From contig JALIRH010000014.1 in NCBI GenBank assembly GCA_023055505.1, positions 12,455,501-12,519,500 of the forward strand: a stretch of DNA of 64,000 bases. Reading direction: 5' to 3'. Source of the stretch: Callipepla californica brunnescens. Taxonomy: Eukaryota > Chordata > Aves > Galliformes > Odontophoridae. Below the pieces are notes generated by a model. It worked only from the letters and a program-made list of their open reading frames with translations. It was not told the origin of the DNA and made no database searches. Of the stretch, positions 1 to 12,834 are shown piece after piece. The position numbers and the translations under genes were made by a program. Positions within the stretch are counted from its first letter, which is position 1. Every line of letters starts with the position of its first letter.

Positions 1-675
1 ACCAATAAATGCCTCTCCTCCAAACAGAAAGAGTTCACCATTAAGTGACAGGAGAGAACCTCTCCCAGAGGGACCCACATGCTGCACTTGTGGTGCTCAG
101 TAATACGATCAAGTGATTGAGCTTGACCTCCAAAGGTGTTTGTTTTTTGTTTTTTGGCGTTTTTTTTTTCTGCAGAAGTAAAAAGGACAGCAGAACTGTC
201 TCAGTGTTGGCAAGCACAGCAACAGCAGAGCATAACTTGATCACAGATTTACTTCTGCAATGCACTGCAATCATCAAAATTGCTGTAATTATTCTGCTAG
301 GTTTTCTTCTTCCCCCACCTGGGAATGACATATAAGCTGCCACCGGTTTGTTGTTTCTGGCACAGCACTAGGGATACTAAGTTATGTTTGAAAGATCTCA
401 GTAATAAATGACCGCATTAAATGTTATACATTACAGTTTCAAATGAAATGTTAACTTCTGCTGGAATTAAGGTGGCAAAAAATAGCAATGAAAAGGAGAG
501 TGTTCACAGCTACCACACAATGCATTTCTTTTAAATCAGCAAAGCAAACAGCTGCCAAAAAGCAAGCAGCTCACAACCAGCTTCTGGCTTCTAGTACACC
601 GAGGTGTAAACCAACCCCTCGCAGGACGTTGTGCTGCTCAGCCAGCTCTTAGCACGCTGCATTTCAGTCACTTAC
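1..675 (-). other. GALNT10: GALNT10 intron 6, partial
   Basis: The 5' part of the intron after exon 6, in gene orientation. It contains a pyrimidine-rich tract around 137-170. I found no further GALNT10 exon, repeat family or RNA gene. The open frames on both strands around 41-343 show no recognisable protein. Confidence 0.85.
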
Positions 676-859
676 TCAAAGGGATCACTGGGATCGAGTT
701 TCTGCAACTCAGGAGGAATAGGGATCCTCTTGTAATACATCTCCCAGTCAAATGCACCTCGCATTGCATCTCCAGCCTGAGTCTCATATCCAAAGTGGTC
801 ATGATCAATAACATCAATCATGGGACAAACGATAGTCTTGCGGTTTCGGGCAATACGAT
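676..859 (-). CDS. GALNT10: GALNT10 coding exon 6: central catalytic domain
   Basis: Encodes the last two bases of Asp259, residues 260-319 and two bases of Glu320. The peptide runs [60 protein letters not shown]. The VCPMIDVID strand and the GAFDWEM-x-YKRIP segment are GALNT hallmarks that line the donor and acceptor pocket. The exon is 184 nt, phase 1 to phase 0 with two bases carried over. The acceptor is CTCCAATCTTCAG|A and the donor is TTTGA|GTAAGTG at 675. The next exon, which would begin with the S-P-V-M-A-G-G stretch expected for the family, lies outside the window. Confidence 0.97.
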
Positions 860-2690
860 CTGAAGATTGGAGAAACATGTTAGAAAACCCACACCGGTCG
901 CTTCTCTGACCATGGAAGTACAGAAGAGAGCATCAAAATAAGCAGTTGTCCAGGAGTGATGCAGCTTTCCTCCCTTTCATTCTCTTTTGAGCAGGTATTT
1001 CAATTTATATCGGTTTGTCTGGTGTTTCTGAGATAACTGAGATGTCCAAGCTAAATCTATTCAGACAAATACACCAGGCACTCATCCTATGGTGACCATC
1101 AGTCTGAGGCACAATGGAAAGACACAGCTGCACCACCACAGACACTTCAAGCACCAGGTTAAAAAAACAACAATCCTGTAATTACTCAGTTAGCAGCGCT
1201 CATTTTAACGAGCGACCGCAACGTGAACCCTTTCTGCACTGATTCCAACGGAGGGCAATAACCCATTGTACCACCTCGCTTTAACTGCTGTGCCAGAATC
1301 TGGCAGGAAGTGATCCAGACTAATGGCATAAGTGCTCTCAGCAGGCTCCAGAAACGCAACGCACCTCCTCCCCTCCGCCTTTTCTTCCAATCAAATCATA
1401 GACGACAGCATTAATTTCTGCATAAACATCTGGAACTTCTTAAATACTTTATTACCAAGCAGGTCTCCTGTTGGAAGTTAACTTTCAGAGCAGAGGCGAC
1501 AAACGGTGTTTGGGCTTCCAATGCACGTCGAACAGGAATCCTTAGCATGCTTTAAAACGAGAGCACACCACACGTGTTCTCATTTAAACGGCATTTGAAC
1601 TAATTCTGTCCTCCCTCCCTAGGGCTCAAAAACCTGCAAATGTTTTACGCTATTCCAAAAGCAATATTGTTATCATTCAACAATCCTGCTGACAAGCCTG
1701 ACTTCTTTGTTAAATCTCAGAGAGAGCTTTGACAGGTCGCTTGCTATAAGGTTGTAAAGAGTTCAGTACTCCGTAGGGCAAAGTTTCTTCTTTCATACAA
1801 CATCTTATCTAACAGCTAAAGTGAACTGGATACGGCAAGACACCCACTCTAAACAATGTGGGTAGAGCAGAAGGTACAACTGGGAAACCTACTCAACGTA
1901 TAGGAGGGCACACCCCTCCAAACAAGCAGAAAATCCAGGCAGCATCATCACATCCAGCTCAGTGCTGCAAAAACAAACAAAAAAGGGAGCTTGCTTCTTA
2001 AACAGAAACCTCCTGAAGAAGCACCTGGCTAAAGGTGGTGCTGGCCAGAGGCACAAAAGGCACTGCCCTTGCTATTATCATCCTTTAAGAGAACTGATGC
2101 TGTGAAACTGATTCCTCCTTAAAGATGAAGCACTGCCTCGGAAAGGAGTCATCATTTCCACAAAAACGTACCAGCAACCATTACTCAAAAGAAGTATTTT
2201 CCACAGGCTTGCAGCCTATGAAGTTGAATATAGTTTTACAGGGGAAAAAAATGGAAGCTACTTAAAAGCTGTACATAAAGATCTTTTCTGAAGCATAAAG
2301 CTATTACTCTCTGCAAGCTGCTGAGCGACCACACAATAGTTTACTCTTCTAACAAGCTGTTATTTCATATTTCATTCAGTGAGGAAATAGAAGAAGAATA
2401 TGATCTTTGCTCTTTAATTAATCAAAGCTTACGGATAGGACCATTGTAAGGCCTAGCACAGAAAAAAATCTTGTGGTAAAGGTTGCAAGTTGCCAACACT
2501 TTACTTTGTCTTGTGGTTAGGTGCTGCTGTTTTTCTTCCCCTACTTTAAAGATATTTCACGTTCTTTTTGTTCTCTTACTCTCAGCACAAGGAGATAGCA
2601 GCAGGTGGAAATAAAATACATTCAACACTGATATACATCACCAGCTCTTTACTACTTCAGCCATACACAACACAACACCACCATGCTTAC
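860..2690 (-). other. GALNT10: GALNT10 intron 5
   Basis: An intron of 1,831 nt between exons 5 and 6, bounded by GTAAGC and CTTCAG in gene orientation. The sequence is unique-looking and AT-rich. I see no coding exon, recognisable repeat or RNA gene in it. Confidence 0.9.
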
Positions 2691-2876
2691 CTAACAGAGG
2701 TGGCAGCCAGTTGACATTGGCCTCACAATGGGAATCCAAGAAGGTGATAACGTCTCCTATCGCCACAGAAGCCCCCAGCATCCGAGTTCTTATCAGCCCT
2801 TCCCTCTTTTTGGTTCGGAGGATTCTTACATTTGGGAACTGGGCCATATAATCTTCCAGGCGTTTCTTCAGGTGTT
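2691..2876 (-). CDS. GALNT10: GALNT10 coding exon 5: catalytic domain with DSH motif
   Basis: Encodes the last two bases of Glu197, residues 198-258 and one base of Asp259. The peptide includes [40 protein letters not shown] and [20 protein letters not shown]. Asp244-Ser245-His246 is the DXH motif, which coordinates the divalent metal (normally Mn2+) and the UDP-GalNAc diphosphate. [12 protein letters not shown] is the conserved helix before it. The exon is 186 nt, phase 1 to phase 1, with acceptor TTTGTCACACAG|A and donor TTAG|GTAAGC at 2690. The minus-strand frame stays open on both sides, giving a longer open frame at 2638-2988, but the extra residues are intron. Confidence 0.98.
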
Positions 2877-5800
2877 CTGTGTGACAAATGAGAAAATAAA
2901 ACACAAATAAACTCTTTAAAATGCAGTTCTCTTCCTTACCAGAAAAGAATGCCTTTGGAAACAGGTTCAGAATGCTTAATAAATGCACTAATAAGAAAGA
3001 AGAATACGTTAGTTTAAATCTGAGGTTTCAACATAACTTCTTAATCAAGATCTGAAGATGTTCCCCAATTTAAGAGTAATTATAAAAAGAAAAGAAGAAG
3101 AACCTGGAGAAGAAGATGAAGGAGTACAGGGAAAAAAAGAAAGCAGCAGAGAAAGGGAAAAAGGAATAAGAAGCCAGCAGACCTCTAGGAGAGCTCTGTC
3201 AGAACAGACTGCAAGGAACCATGGGCATTCTGCAGAAAAAAGTAACGTAGCCTGGAAGAGATGCAGAACAGCTCACTTTTAGGAGTAAATTGCACTCAGT
3301 GCACTTAAATTGTGTTTGGTTTCTTCAAAACACAAAACATGACCACTCACTCACACTTAAATAAAAACAGCAGAAGCCCAACCAGGTACCCTGCAAGGCA
3401 GGCACAGCTTTCCCTGTGTATCTGGATGGCTACAGAAAGTGCTTATCAGAGATATCTGCATTTAAATATGGGAATATTTATGTAACTGAACAGGGACTAG
3501 AGGGACATTTGAAACCGTGCACACGCCTGTGGTAACCATGATTAACAAGAATTCAAATAGAAAAACTACAAAAAGGATGACTCAGTGATCAAAACAATGG
3601 GCAGCTTGTTTAGAAGCAGGAATAAAAAGCTTGGTCTACATAAAGACTGAGGGCACACAGCTGTCTTCACATCAAAGAGTGAAAACACCAATGAAAGCCC
3701 TAAAAATAGGCTCAGTGCTGGAGCTGGCCTAGTCGCTCATGGGTGGATCTCAGCATCTGAAGTTGTGACTTCCTTGACAGCAAATCCCATTCACTGTGTG
3801 CCAGGAGTTGCTCATTAACACGTCCTACTACCCACTGCTATCAAGCGCCGATCATGGAGACAGCCTCCTTCAGCAAAAGCTGGTCTGTTGTATCTAGGCA
3901 ATTAACTCATCTTAAATCTCATACACTAAATGGAAGCCATCGTTCACATCCAAATAACCCCGCAGGTTTATTTGCCTTGACCACAATGAGCACGGCAGGA
4001 GCTGTGCTAAGATGCAGAGGGTTGTCCATGCGATGGGCACAGAGTGCTCCTCTGCTTCCCAGCAGGCAGGGAAAGGCAGGGACAAAAGGCAGACAGGGTG
4101 AAAGCACATCAGGGTGCCAGGGAAGCCCAGTACCAGAATAGCTCCTTAGAAAAAGCAAAAGGGTAAATAAACATCACCAAGTCACGAGCTCTCCCGCATG
4201 GTGCTGACCCAGTAATTACGCTTTAGGGTTTTGTCTGCTGGGGGAAGAAAGCAGGCAAAATCCCTATGCCTGCCATATGTTCTGGACTTCCCTTTGAAGT
4301 AATCATCACCTGCCTTCAGTGAAAGATAACCCAAATTGACTGCTTTGCTTTGGAGCTTTCCTAGCAAGCTCTTAACCTTTTTCAAAGCTTTATTTAAAAT
4401 TCCCCAGGATTTTTTGCTCACAAATGCATTTCAGTGTTTTGCCTGACAAATGTAATTGTCCCACGAAATCTGCATAGGTTTTCCTGCTCAGTAAAGCCTG
4501 CTGTACTTTTTGCTGGCTGGCAACACCTTTCCTTCATCCTTTTCAAGCCTTTTCTGAATACATCTTTGAAAGCAACCAGAAATTCTGTCCACTCAATTAC
4601 AGGTTTGTCAAATAAGAGGTTTCTGTAGAGACGAGATTCATTATTACTGCAGCTGTCTTCCTCACGAGGTAGTGGGTAGACTTGAAAAGCAGAAAGAAAA
4701 AAAAAATGGGGGAAAAAAAGAAGAAAAGGCCACCACCGCTGTTCTCTAACATCACAGAACATCCTTTGCCATTGTTAGTTTACCACAAAAGAGAAAAATA
4801 GCCCCGACTTCATGCATAACCCAGCTAAGCTGGAGCTCTGAGGTATGGCTTAGCAAATCCACCCAAGACAAGTTCAGTAAGAGCGCGGCTGCTGGCGTTC
4901 ACTATAATAAAAGAAGGGAACGGTCACACAGAGGATTTGGGTCTGAGCTGGTTCCCCTCCCACTAACCACAGATACAGCAGCATTTGCACCATCAGATCC
5001 CACAGCACTTTTCTAAGCAGACCTATATGGCACAGAAAAGTCTTAAAAAAAACCCACAGCTCCAAAACAGGGGAAGCATTCATCTTCTCATTTATGTATC
5101 TACTTTCCCACAGTGAACTGTGGCGGACTTTCAAGCAGTTTCACAAACAAACTAACAAAAATCCACAACAAAACCTACTTTTCAAAGGTTTTTTCCTTGT
5201 TTCTCTCCCCCTGCTCTTCTCGCGCTCAGCCAGCCCTGATGGAAGACGTCTGCTTCCTCCTTTTACAAATGCTATCGCAATTCAGTCCATTTTTGCTTTT
5301 AAAAGAAAATCTCACAAAACAAACAAGTGGCATTAACTACTACAAAATTTTATGAGCCTTTAAAAAAATGTATTATGGCATCTTGTCACACTGAGTAATT
5401 TTTATTACGAGAGCAATTTTCTTTAATGAAAGTTGTTAGGTGAGCTGGATGGAATCCAATGGCTGTGCCTATTCTGGGCGAAGTGATACAGCCCAAAAAT
5501 ATAAATGAAAGTAAGTTTATCTGTAGATTAAAAACTAGGCTGATAGCTTAATAACACACTTTGCAATAAACTTGATATACAGTGTATACATTAACAGTAC
5601 CAGTCAAGAACTACTTCAACTACCATCAGCCAAGAAATACTGTCATCTTTATTTTGAACTGTAAATATAACTGCGCTGAAAGAAGAGAAGCTTCAATAGT
5701 AAAAAGGGAGACAGGGACAGAGGAGCCTAGGGATTCTTTCTGAGAGCTCAGAGGGGTAAATACATAAAGAGGGCAACGAAGACACACATCTGCAGCACAG

Positions 5801-8800
5801 CACCAGCTGAAATGGCACTGAAGTCCCAGGCTCCACAGGATTAAACTGTTCAAACAAAGCAAAGGTTACCTTGATACGTCCTCTCCCTGCAAACAGTGCA
5901 GCACACCTGGATCTTCACCACTGCTTTTGCTTCTCAGTAGCTCAGTTACTTTCTCACAGATGCTTGTACAAAACTGCCAATAGGTTGGTAGTTTATTTTG
6001 AATTGCTCGGTCTTGGACTACAGTTACATTCCCGCAAACATCAGTGAAACGATTCAGCAGTTCTCAAGTTCATGCCTTTTAACATCTGCAGGCCACTGTA
6101 CTGCCACAGCTAACAGAGGAAGCCTCACCTCTTTCCTGTCCTTTCTGCTCTCTCAAATCACACTCCAGGACCCAGAGCACCTGCTCAGAAACAACTGTAT
6201 ACGGAGTGCCTACTTTCCTTACAGACAGCCACAAACCCTACTGCTGCGTGCAGCTCTGTGCCTGTCCATCACTGGGCAGACCAGATGCACATGGCACAGG
6301 AGGAGAGAACTGGAGGATACGCAGAGCTTCCTTTTAGTCAAGCAGGGCCAGTTCTTCCTTCCAGGAGGTTACTTTGGCCAGTTTCCAAACACCAGAAGTG
6401 TAACTGTTTGCTTGGCGTTTGTTTACTGGTTATCCCATGCCTACCCTCCTCCAGGCAGACACGCTCGTTTAAGATTACAAATGAGCCCATTCATCTTTTC
6501 TTAGATACTTGGGCCTAACGTGCTGTTTAACAATTTAAGAATGAATTATACTTCCTTCTGAATCTATCACAATGTGCAAGCCAGGCCTCCCCAGAATAGA
6601 AAGCTCTACATCATTGAAATTAACTTTTCTCCCTGTTTTGGTACAGATGAGTAATCCTTTTAAGTAGCAAAATGTGCTGTTATCCAAACAGGCAGCACTT
6701 ACTGGTTTTAATTTTCCTTCAATGTTTTCAGCCTCCGATCATTGAAGTTTGGGAGGATAATAAACATTTAATAAATTACACTGTGAAAACCAGTCCCAAT
6801 AATAGCAACTGATTAAGCTGATCACAGCTTTCTGAGCAGAATCTTCTTACAAGCAAAGAAGAAAAGGCCTGGGAAGAGAGAAAACTAGTATCTGTTTCTT
6901 GCCTGATGACAGTTCTGTGGTGGGCTGCCTTAAATACCCAAAAACTGCTCAGAGCTGTGCAGCTCTGCAGCCCCTTCTGCATCAGTGCTTGGGCTCAGCA
7001 CTGGGGGAAAAAGTTCTGTGCACAAAAAGCAAGAGCTGCAGCTGTAACACCTCACTTGCTAATAAACCTTTCCCAGGGGAAACAGTCAGCCATTCTCATT
7101 AGTTTACTCTTCTCCTTTCCACTTTAATTAAATATGAATCAAAACTAAAGAACTCTGTTCTTTTCTTTTTTTTTTTTCCTCCTCTGTTGACTATATTTGA
7201 TCTAAAGAGGTGATTTTGTGACTCTAATTTCCTTGTTGTTTGCTTTTGACATCAGAGAATATTTTGCTGACACACACAGTAGATAGCTGTATTTTTGGGC
7301 TGTGTAGCTTTCGTGGCTGCTGAAACAGGAGTGAACTCTTTGCAGCACACTTAATATTCAGCTCAAGATAAACGTAACCATGGTGATGAGCAGGAAGGGC
7401 ATTACTGTCCCAAATGCTGCCTTTAAAGTGGGGAATCTGTGCCCTCAATCTTAATCAAAACCACTTCTTTGGCCTTATCTACTTGCTTACCCAAGGGAAC
7501 GTCCACAGTCCTGCTCAATGCTAATGTAATTTTACGAAATTGATCAACACTGCATGGGCAGAGGAAAATGCTGAAAATTGCTCTGACAGGCCATCACACC
7601 AATGGCATCACCACCCCCAGCACAGGCTCATGTATGCATCTCATACTTTGCTCACAGTCCTGCCAGCAGCAGATGCACAGGGAAGGAGTGAAGGCGAGCT
7701 GCTGTGCTAGAGCTGCTTCTACACCTGGTCACGCCAGTGTACTTTCACTGTGGATAGTGATGTACCACAACTAGGGCTTAAAACCTATGCCAGAACCACA
7801 AACACCCACCCAGCTTGCCATCGGATGGAGAGATGCACGCAGGCTGATGAAACGTTACGACATTTCATGCTGAAACATTCTGGAACGAATCAAAGCTGTG
7901 AGATTAAAGCCTTAGAAGTTACTGAATTTTGCCAGGGAAAAAAAACAAAAACAACAAAACCAACACAAGCCCAAAAGACAACAAACAAGCCGGCCCTCAG
8001 AGATTCAGCTCTGCCTTTATCAGCAGTGTTCATCTGAAACAGTAGAAGTATTTGCTCTGTGCCAAACAACAAAAAGGGAAAGATTCCAGAAAGTGCAAGA
8101 ATTCACAAAAAAAATAATCAATTCTGGACCTTTGTCTGTTAGAGATGATGCTAGGAGGTCTGAGGTGCAACCCATCTGAAAGTTGTTCTGATTTGGTATG
8201 AATGCATCCCTGTGGAGTCAAAAGGCTTTGCTCTGAGGTGTCCCAGCGAGGATGGGTAACAGTGAAGGCTAAAACGAACAGCACAGACCTACAGATGTTG
8301 TACATCGGGGCTGCAGCCACACAGAATATTGAAAAACCTAATCCTTCATTCCTACAGTAACACTCATTAATAACAAACTATGACAAAGCGAAGTGTTTGC
8401 GCTGCAGTCTGTGCGCCAGAGAGCAACAAAGGAAATATCTGGCAAACAAAAGAAGTTACCAATATGGCTGTGGGAAAAGTACACAAATATGGGACTCGTA
8501 GCAGCAAACCCCCAGCGTGTCAGAAGTGCATTCTACCAACTCAACACCTCACTCTTTTCTCCCAGATCCCTTTTCTGTCAGTTCTCAGTGCTCCTGTTTA
8601 CTTTATTGGCACAAAATGCAACTATTACAGTCAGTTGTTGACGTCTGCCAGACAGGTCAGTATATCTATTAAATCCTGAAGCACAAATCCAGGGCTCCTC
8701 ACAGCTGTGCTGATACCACAAGTAAAACATCTGACAGAAATTAACCTCACACATTCATTTCAGCTGGATGACATTTGGGAGAGGGGAGCACTGATAGCTG

Positions 8801-11298
8801 GAGGAACGCTGCTTGGCCACTGCCCATGGTGGTGAGCGGCCACACTGCACTGATTTTCTCAAAGTGCAGGAGTTTCCCCTTTTACCAAAGTCCCTGTATC
8901 AGAACAGCTGCTTTGTCTGTACCACCCAAAACTCACACTTCCCTAGCAGAAACCACGATTACCAACAGCAGACATCACATACAAGCTCTGGCAGAGAGTG
9001 TCTGAATCACATTTCTGATTAACTCCTGCACAGAAGCGGCTGTAAAGCATTTAAATGCTGATTTGCACTGCTGCTGACATATCTCCATATTCTGACTCCA
9101 AGCACATGAGGACACATGCTTCAAGACATACTTCAAGGCGAGGAGAAGAAAGTCAAATCGTTTTTCCCACAAACTTCCTCTAACAACAAACTACACACGC
9201 AGGGTTCTGTAACACCGAGCAGATTTATTTAATGAGCTGTAATGGAAAGCCTGCTCCTCAATTATTTTTTCTAAACTTTAGTTTACCAGACATCCTTCAC
9301 TACAAAATAATTAGCTCACAAAGAGGTCATAGTCAACTGGACCCTTTCAATCTACCTCATCTTCTTTCCAGAAGGATTCTTCAGCAGCAGCAACTGATCT
9401 CAAAGCAATAAATGCAAGAAGATGAAAAGTAAACTAGTTAGTTAATTCAGTCTGCCACTGAAAGAGCTCAAGGAAACAGCTACAAGGGGCTCTCAAGATC
9501 TTCAAAACTCCAGAGAATATGCTTTTAACACTCTCCAGCCATTGCTTAATGAACAACACAGTGTTGTTTATATCCCTTTATGAAGTTACACATAGTACAT
9601 CTGAAGTACAGAAATGGCTCTAACAATATTAAAAATGATTATTCAAACATGAAGGAGTTAGAAAACTGAATTCAATTCACATCTCACTGTGAATCCGAAG
9701 AAAACTGTTACTAGCAGATCTGATGTATCCCATATCCACAATACCTGAGCAGATTTGTGATAATGTATTCCAATGAAAGAGTGAGGTACATTTTAACTCA
9801 GACTTCCAAGTCTCTACACCTGTCAGGACCAACCTGAGATTCTCACTGAGTCGTTTTCGAAGCTGTTAAAAATCTAAGCAGATCTGAGATGATCCGCAGC
9901 GAGGGTGAGAACTTAATTTAAAAAGTAATCCTTCTGTAAGTTGTTTGAGACTACAGGTAATCACAACTTCTATTTAACTTCAAAGAAACATTTAAGAATA
10001 GGTTGTGGAAAATCAGTTGCCTAAGAAAAGTTTGTTGTTCCCTGCCTCCCCCTCAGTACTTGAAGGTTAAAAGCTTTAAAAGAAGCATATTCAAAATTCA
10101 GTAAGGAAAACTGTCACCACTTTGCCCTAAGTACAGTCACTATATTCAGAGATGTACTCACCAGATGCACTTTCGTGCATTTAAGAGGAAAAAAACCTGA
10201 CTTTTACAATGCATGTGCCTAAAGATGAAAAGACAATCTCTTCAGCTGCATAAATCCTTTACTGTTCCATTTAAAGATCAAGAAGAATTCAGGTTTTAAA
10301 CTCTTTCTTTTTTATTTTTAATTTTTTATTTTTTTATTTCAGATGCTAAGAGCATGATTTCTTTCGATTAAAGCCTGGCTGATATGGTTAACGGAGCAGA
10401 ATTTTATTTGCTACATACCTGATGCTGCACCAAATGACACACTAATCACCCCTTGCCTGCTTCTTTCTATACTGCACTTAGGGACTTACGTTCTTCAGAC
10501 CAAATTACACTGCATGTGGCTCAGCCAAGTAGCCTTACCCACATTTGTTTTTCTGTTCAGATTATCCCATATGGCTTCCCCCAGAATCACTCGTGCTGCA
10601 ATACGAAGAGAGATTTAAAAAGTCACAGGGATTTATCTGTAAAAGGGAAAAAGGAGATTTGGCTGTGCCTGCCTCTGGCACTCAGGGAACTGATAAGCTC
10701 CCAAACTCCCAGTGGTAAACTTTCAAGCCTGCTAAAGAACAGTGCTGGGCAGCAAAGCAGGGAAAGGCAACCAACCCTCCAGGTGGAAAGGACAAACAGA
10801 ATGGAGAAAGGTGGCCAAAGCCAAAGGCTTTGCTAGAGGTAAAAACAGATGGCACTGCTAAGAGAAAACACTCGGAGCTCAGACTCCTTTACTGAAGGCC
10901 CCCAGCAGCCTCGTGCTGCTCTCCAGGGCCAAGCAGTGCCCACAGGCTGCATTCCCAACTCACAGCACCCACAGGTGTCTCCCTGGTATAAAACTGCACA
11001 TCTAAACTTACTGCATAAAGTTCTGCTGAAATAAAACCCACAACTAAGCAAAAAGCAAGTACAGAAGGGGAAAGAAAAATTAAAAATGGATGAACGAACA
11101 TGTCCAGGACTTCTAAACAGTTTTCAAAAAAGAAATCTGAAGGAAACAGGGCAGTGGTGGAAGAAAGGCAAAGCCGTAATCTGGAACCTCCCTAATGACC
11201 TCCCAGGGGAAAATAACACCCCATGCATCCTGCTTATGAAGAAAATGTTCTCAAAACGAAATACGTCCACATGTGCACCACATCCTAAAATAGTAGGG

Positions 11299-11317
11299 TT
11301 TTTTTTTTTTTTTTTTT
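11299..11317 (+). repeat. T19 homopolymer
   Basis: Nineteen consecutive T on the plus strand in intron 4. No target-site duplication or retrogene body is visible beside it. Confidence 0.95.
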
Positions 11318-12304
11318 AAGCTAAAGTCAGAAGGTTGCTTTTGAAAACATCATTGTCATTCTGCATTACACGTATTAAATTCAGCTGAAATTGTTACTGC
11401 TTTTCAGTCCCAGGAGCAGATTTTGACTGGTTACTGCAAGGAGGATGGTAAGCCCTTCTGCGCTGCCACAGTACACACATACAGTGCTGTGAGGCAGGCA
11501 GCCCAGAGCTGAGTTAACACTTCCAGAGCAATCCTGATGTTTGGAGACTGCAGTATTTCCAGTGCTGCCACACTCAACTTCACTGCTGTATCAACACAGT
11601 GCTTTGCATATAATGTGCGCCTCAGAGATGACTGATGTGTGGTTCTCATTCTTCAGCAAGGGACAACACTTGTTCTAAAACACTGTCATTTATACAAAAG
11701 TAGTCTTAAAAATGAGTAAGAACAAGCTGTCAGGCAGTATGCAAATAACCGAGCAGTGGAATGTGATGCATGTGAAATTTAAGCACTTAGTCACAATCGC
11801 TGGTTTGTGTCACACTAGACCATGAAATAAGATATATCCAAAGCACTTCTGAAGCACCTGTGTGGTGCACAGATTGCCTCCTGCACACAGCTAACCCCAA
11901 GTACACGGCAAGATTTCTACCTGTAAATGACATTCAGCAATTGTCATCGCTTCCCAGCACAAAGGGAGCCAAAGATGACTTGAATACTTCAAAATTTTCT
12001 ATTGCTACGAAGGGTGAAAAGGTACAATGACAACTGCTTTCTGTTAAAGGAAAGTCAGTCTGTACCAAACAATCATACTAATGCAGACAATTTCATTAAC
12101 TCTCAGAGAAACTACACTTCCCTGTTTTGCCTTTTGGAAGAAGGCAAGCTGGAGCATGAGCATACAACGTCCTGCTAGCTCTGCTTTTCCAATACATTTG
12201 GGTTCCCCCCATTTTGGAGATTTTTTATCTATAAAAAAGGCATATTGGTTTCAGTGCTGCCTTTATTAACATCCAAGTGGACAAATGGATGAAATACCAT
12301 CGGT

Positions 12305-12834
12305 TTGTTCAACATCACTGAACATCTTCATCCAGGACCTCAATAACAGGACTGCATGAAGCCTAAGAGGTTTTGCAGATGATGCAAAGCTGAGAGGAAT
12401 GGTTGATGCACCACTCAAAGGAATTTTGACTGGCTAGAGAAACTGCAACCAGCAAGCTCATGAAGCTCAACAAACAGAAATGCCAATTCCCACACGTGGG
12501 GATGAGTAACCTCATGTGCTGAGAGGGGACTGGAAAGCAGAAAAAGACCCAGGAGTCCTTGGGCACAAACTGGAACACAGGAAATACAGATACTACTTAA
12601 ACAAGATTGCAGACCTGCTGGCTGTTTTGTTGTTGTTGTTGTTTTCCCCACTAAGTCACTGTAAGGTTGACTGAGCAGTAGAAGAGGTTCCCCAGAGAGA
12701 TTATGAAGTCTCTGTCCCTGGAGATTTTCAGAATGTAAGATCTTGAACAACCTGCTGCAGCTGAGTGCCAGGGAGCTGTGTGAGATGATCTCCAGATGTC
12801 CTTTCCAACCTCAACTACTTTGCAATTCTGTAAG
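12305..12834 (+). mobile_element. Degenerate CR1 LINE fragment with reverse-transcriptase remnant
   Basis: The left part (about 12305-12575) follows the 3' half of the CR1 ORF2 reverse transcriptase: 'aacatcttcatccaggacct', then FADDAKLRGMVD at 12372-12407. FADD is the catalytic Y/FxDD box of the enzyme. A stop follows soon after. The right part (12672-12834) follows the CR1 3' end: 'gaggttccccagagagatta', then 'gatgtcctttccaacctcaa' and an 'attctgt' tail. Between the two, around 12600-12670, sequence expected in a full CR1 is missing, and a (GTT)n-like stretch is present. It is an old, non-functional copy, opposite in strand to GALNT10. Confidence 0.85.

Noticed and set aside
2638..2988. A 116-codon minus-strand frame that looks like one small gene containing GALNT sequence.
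   Set aside because: Only residues from 2876 to 2691 belong to GALNT10 exon 5. The flanks are intron read-through beyond clear splice sites.
5998..6504. A 168-codon plus-strand frame in intron 4.
   Set aside because: It has no recognisable domain, no splice or promoter context, and a composition like the surrounding intron. It is consistent with a chance frame.
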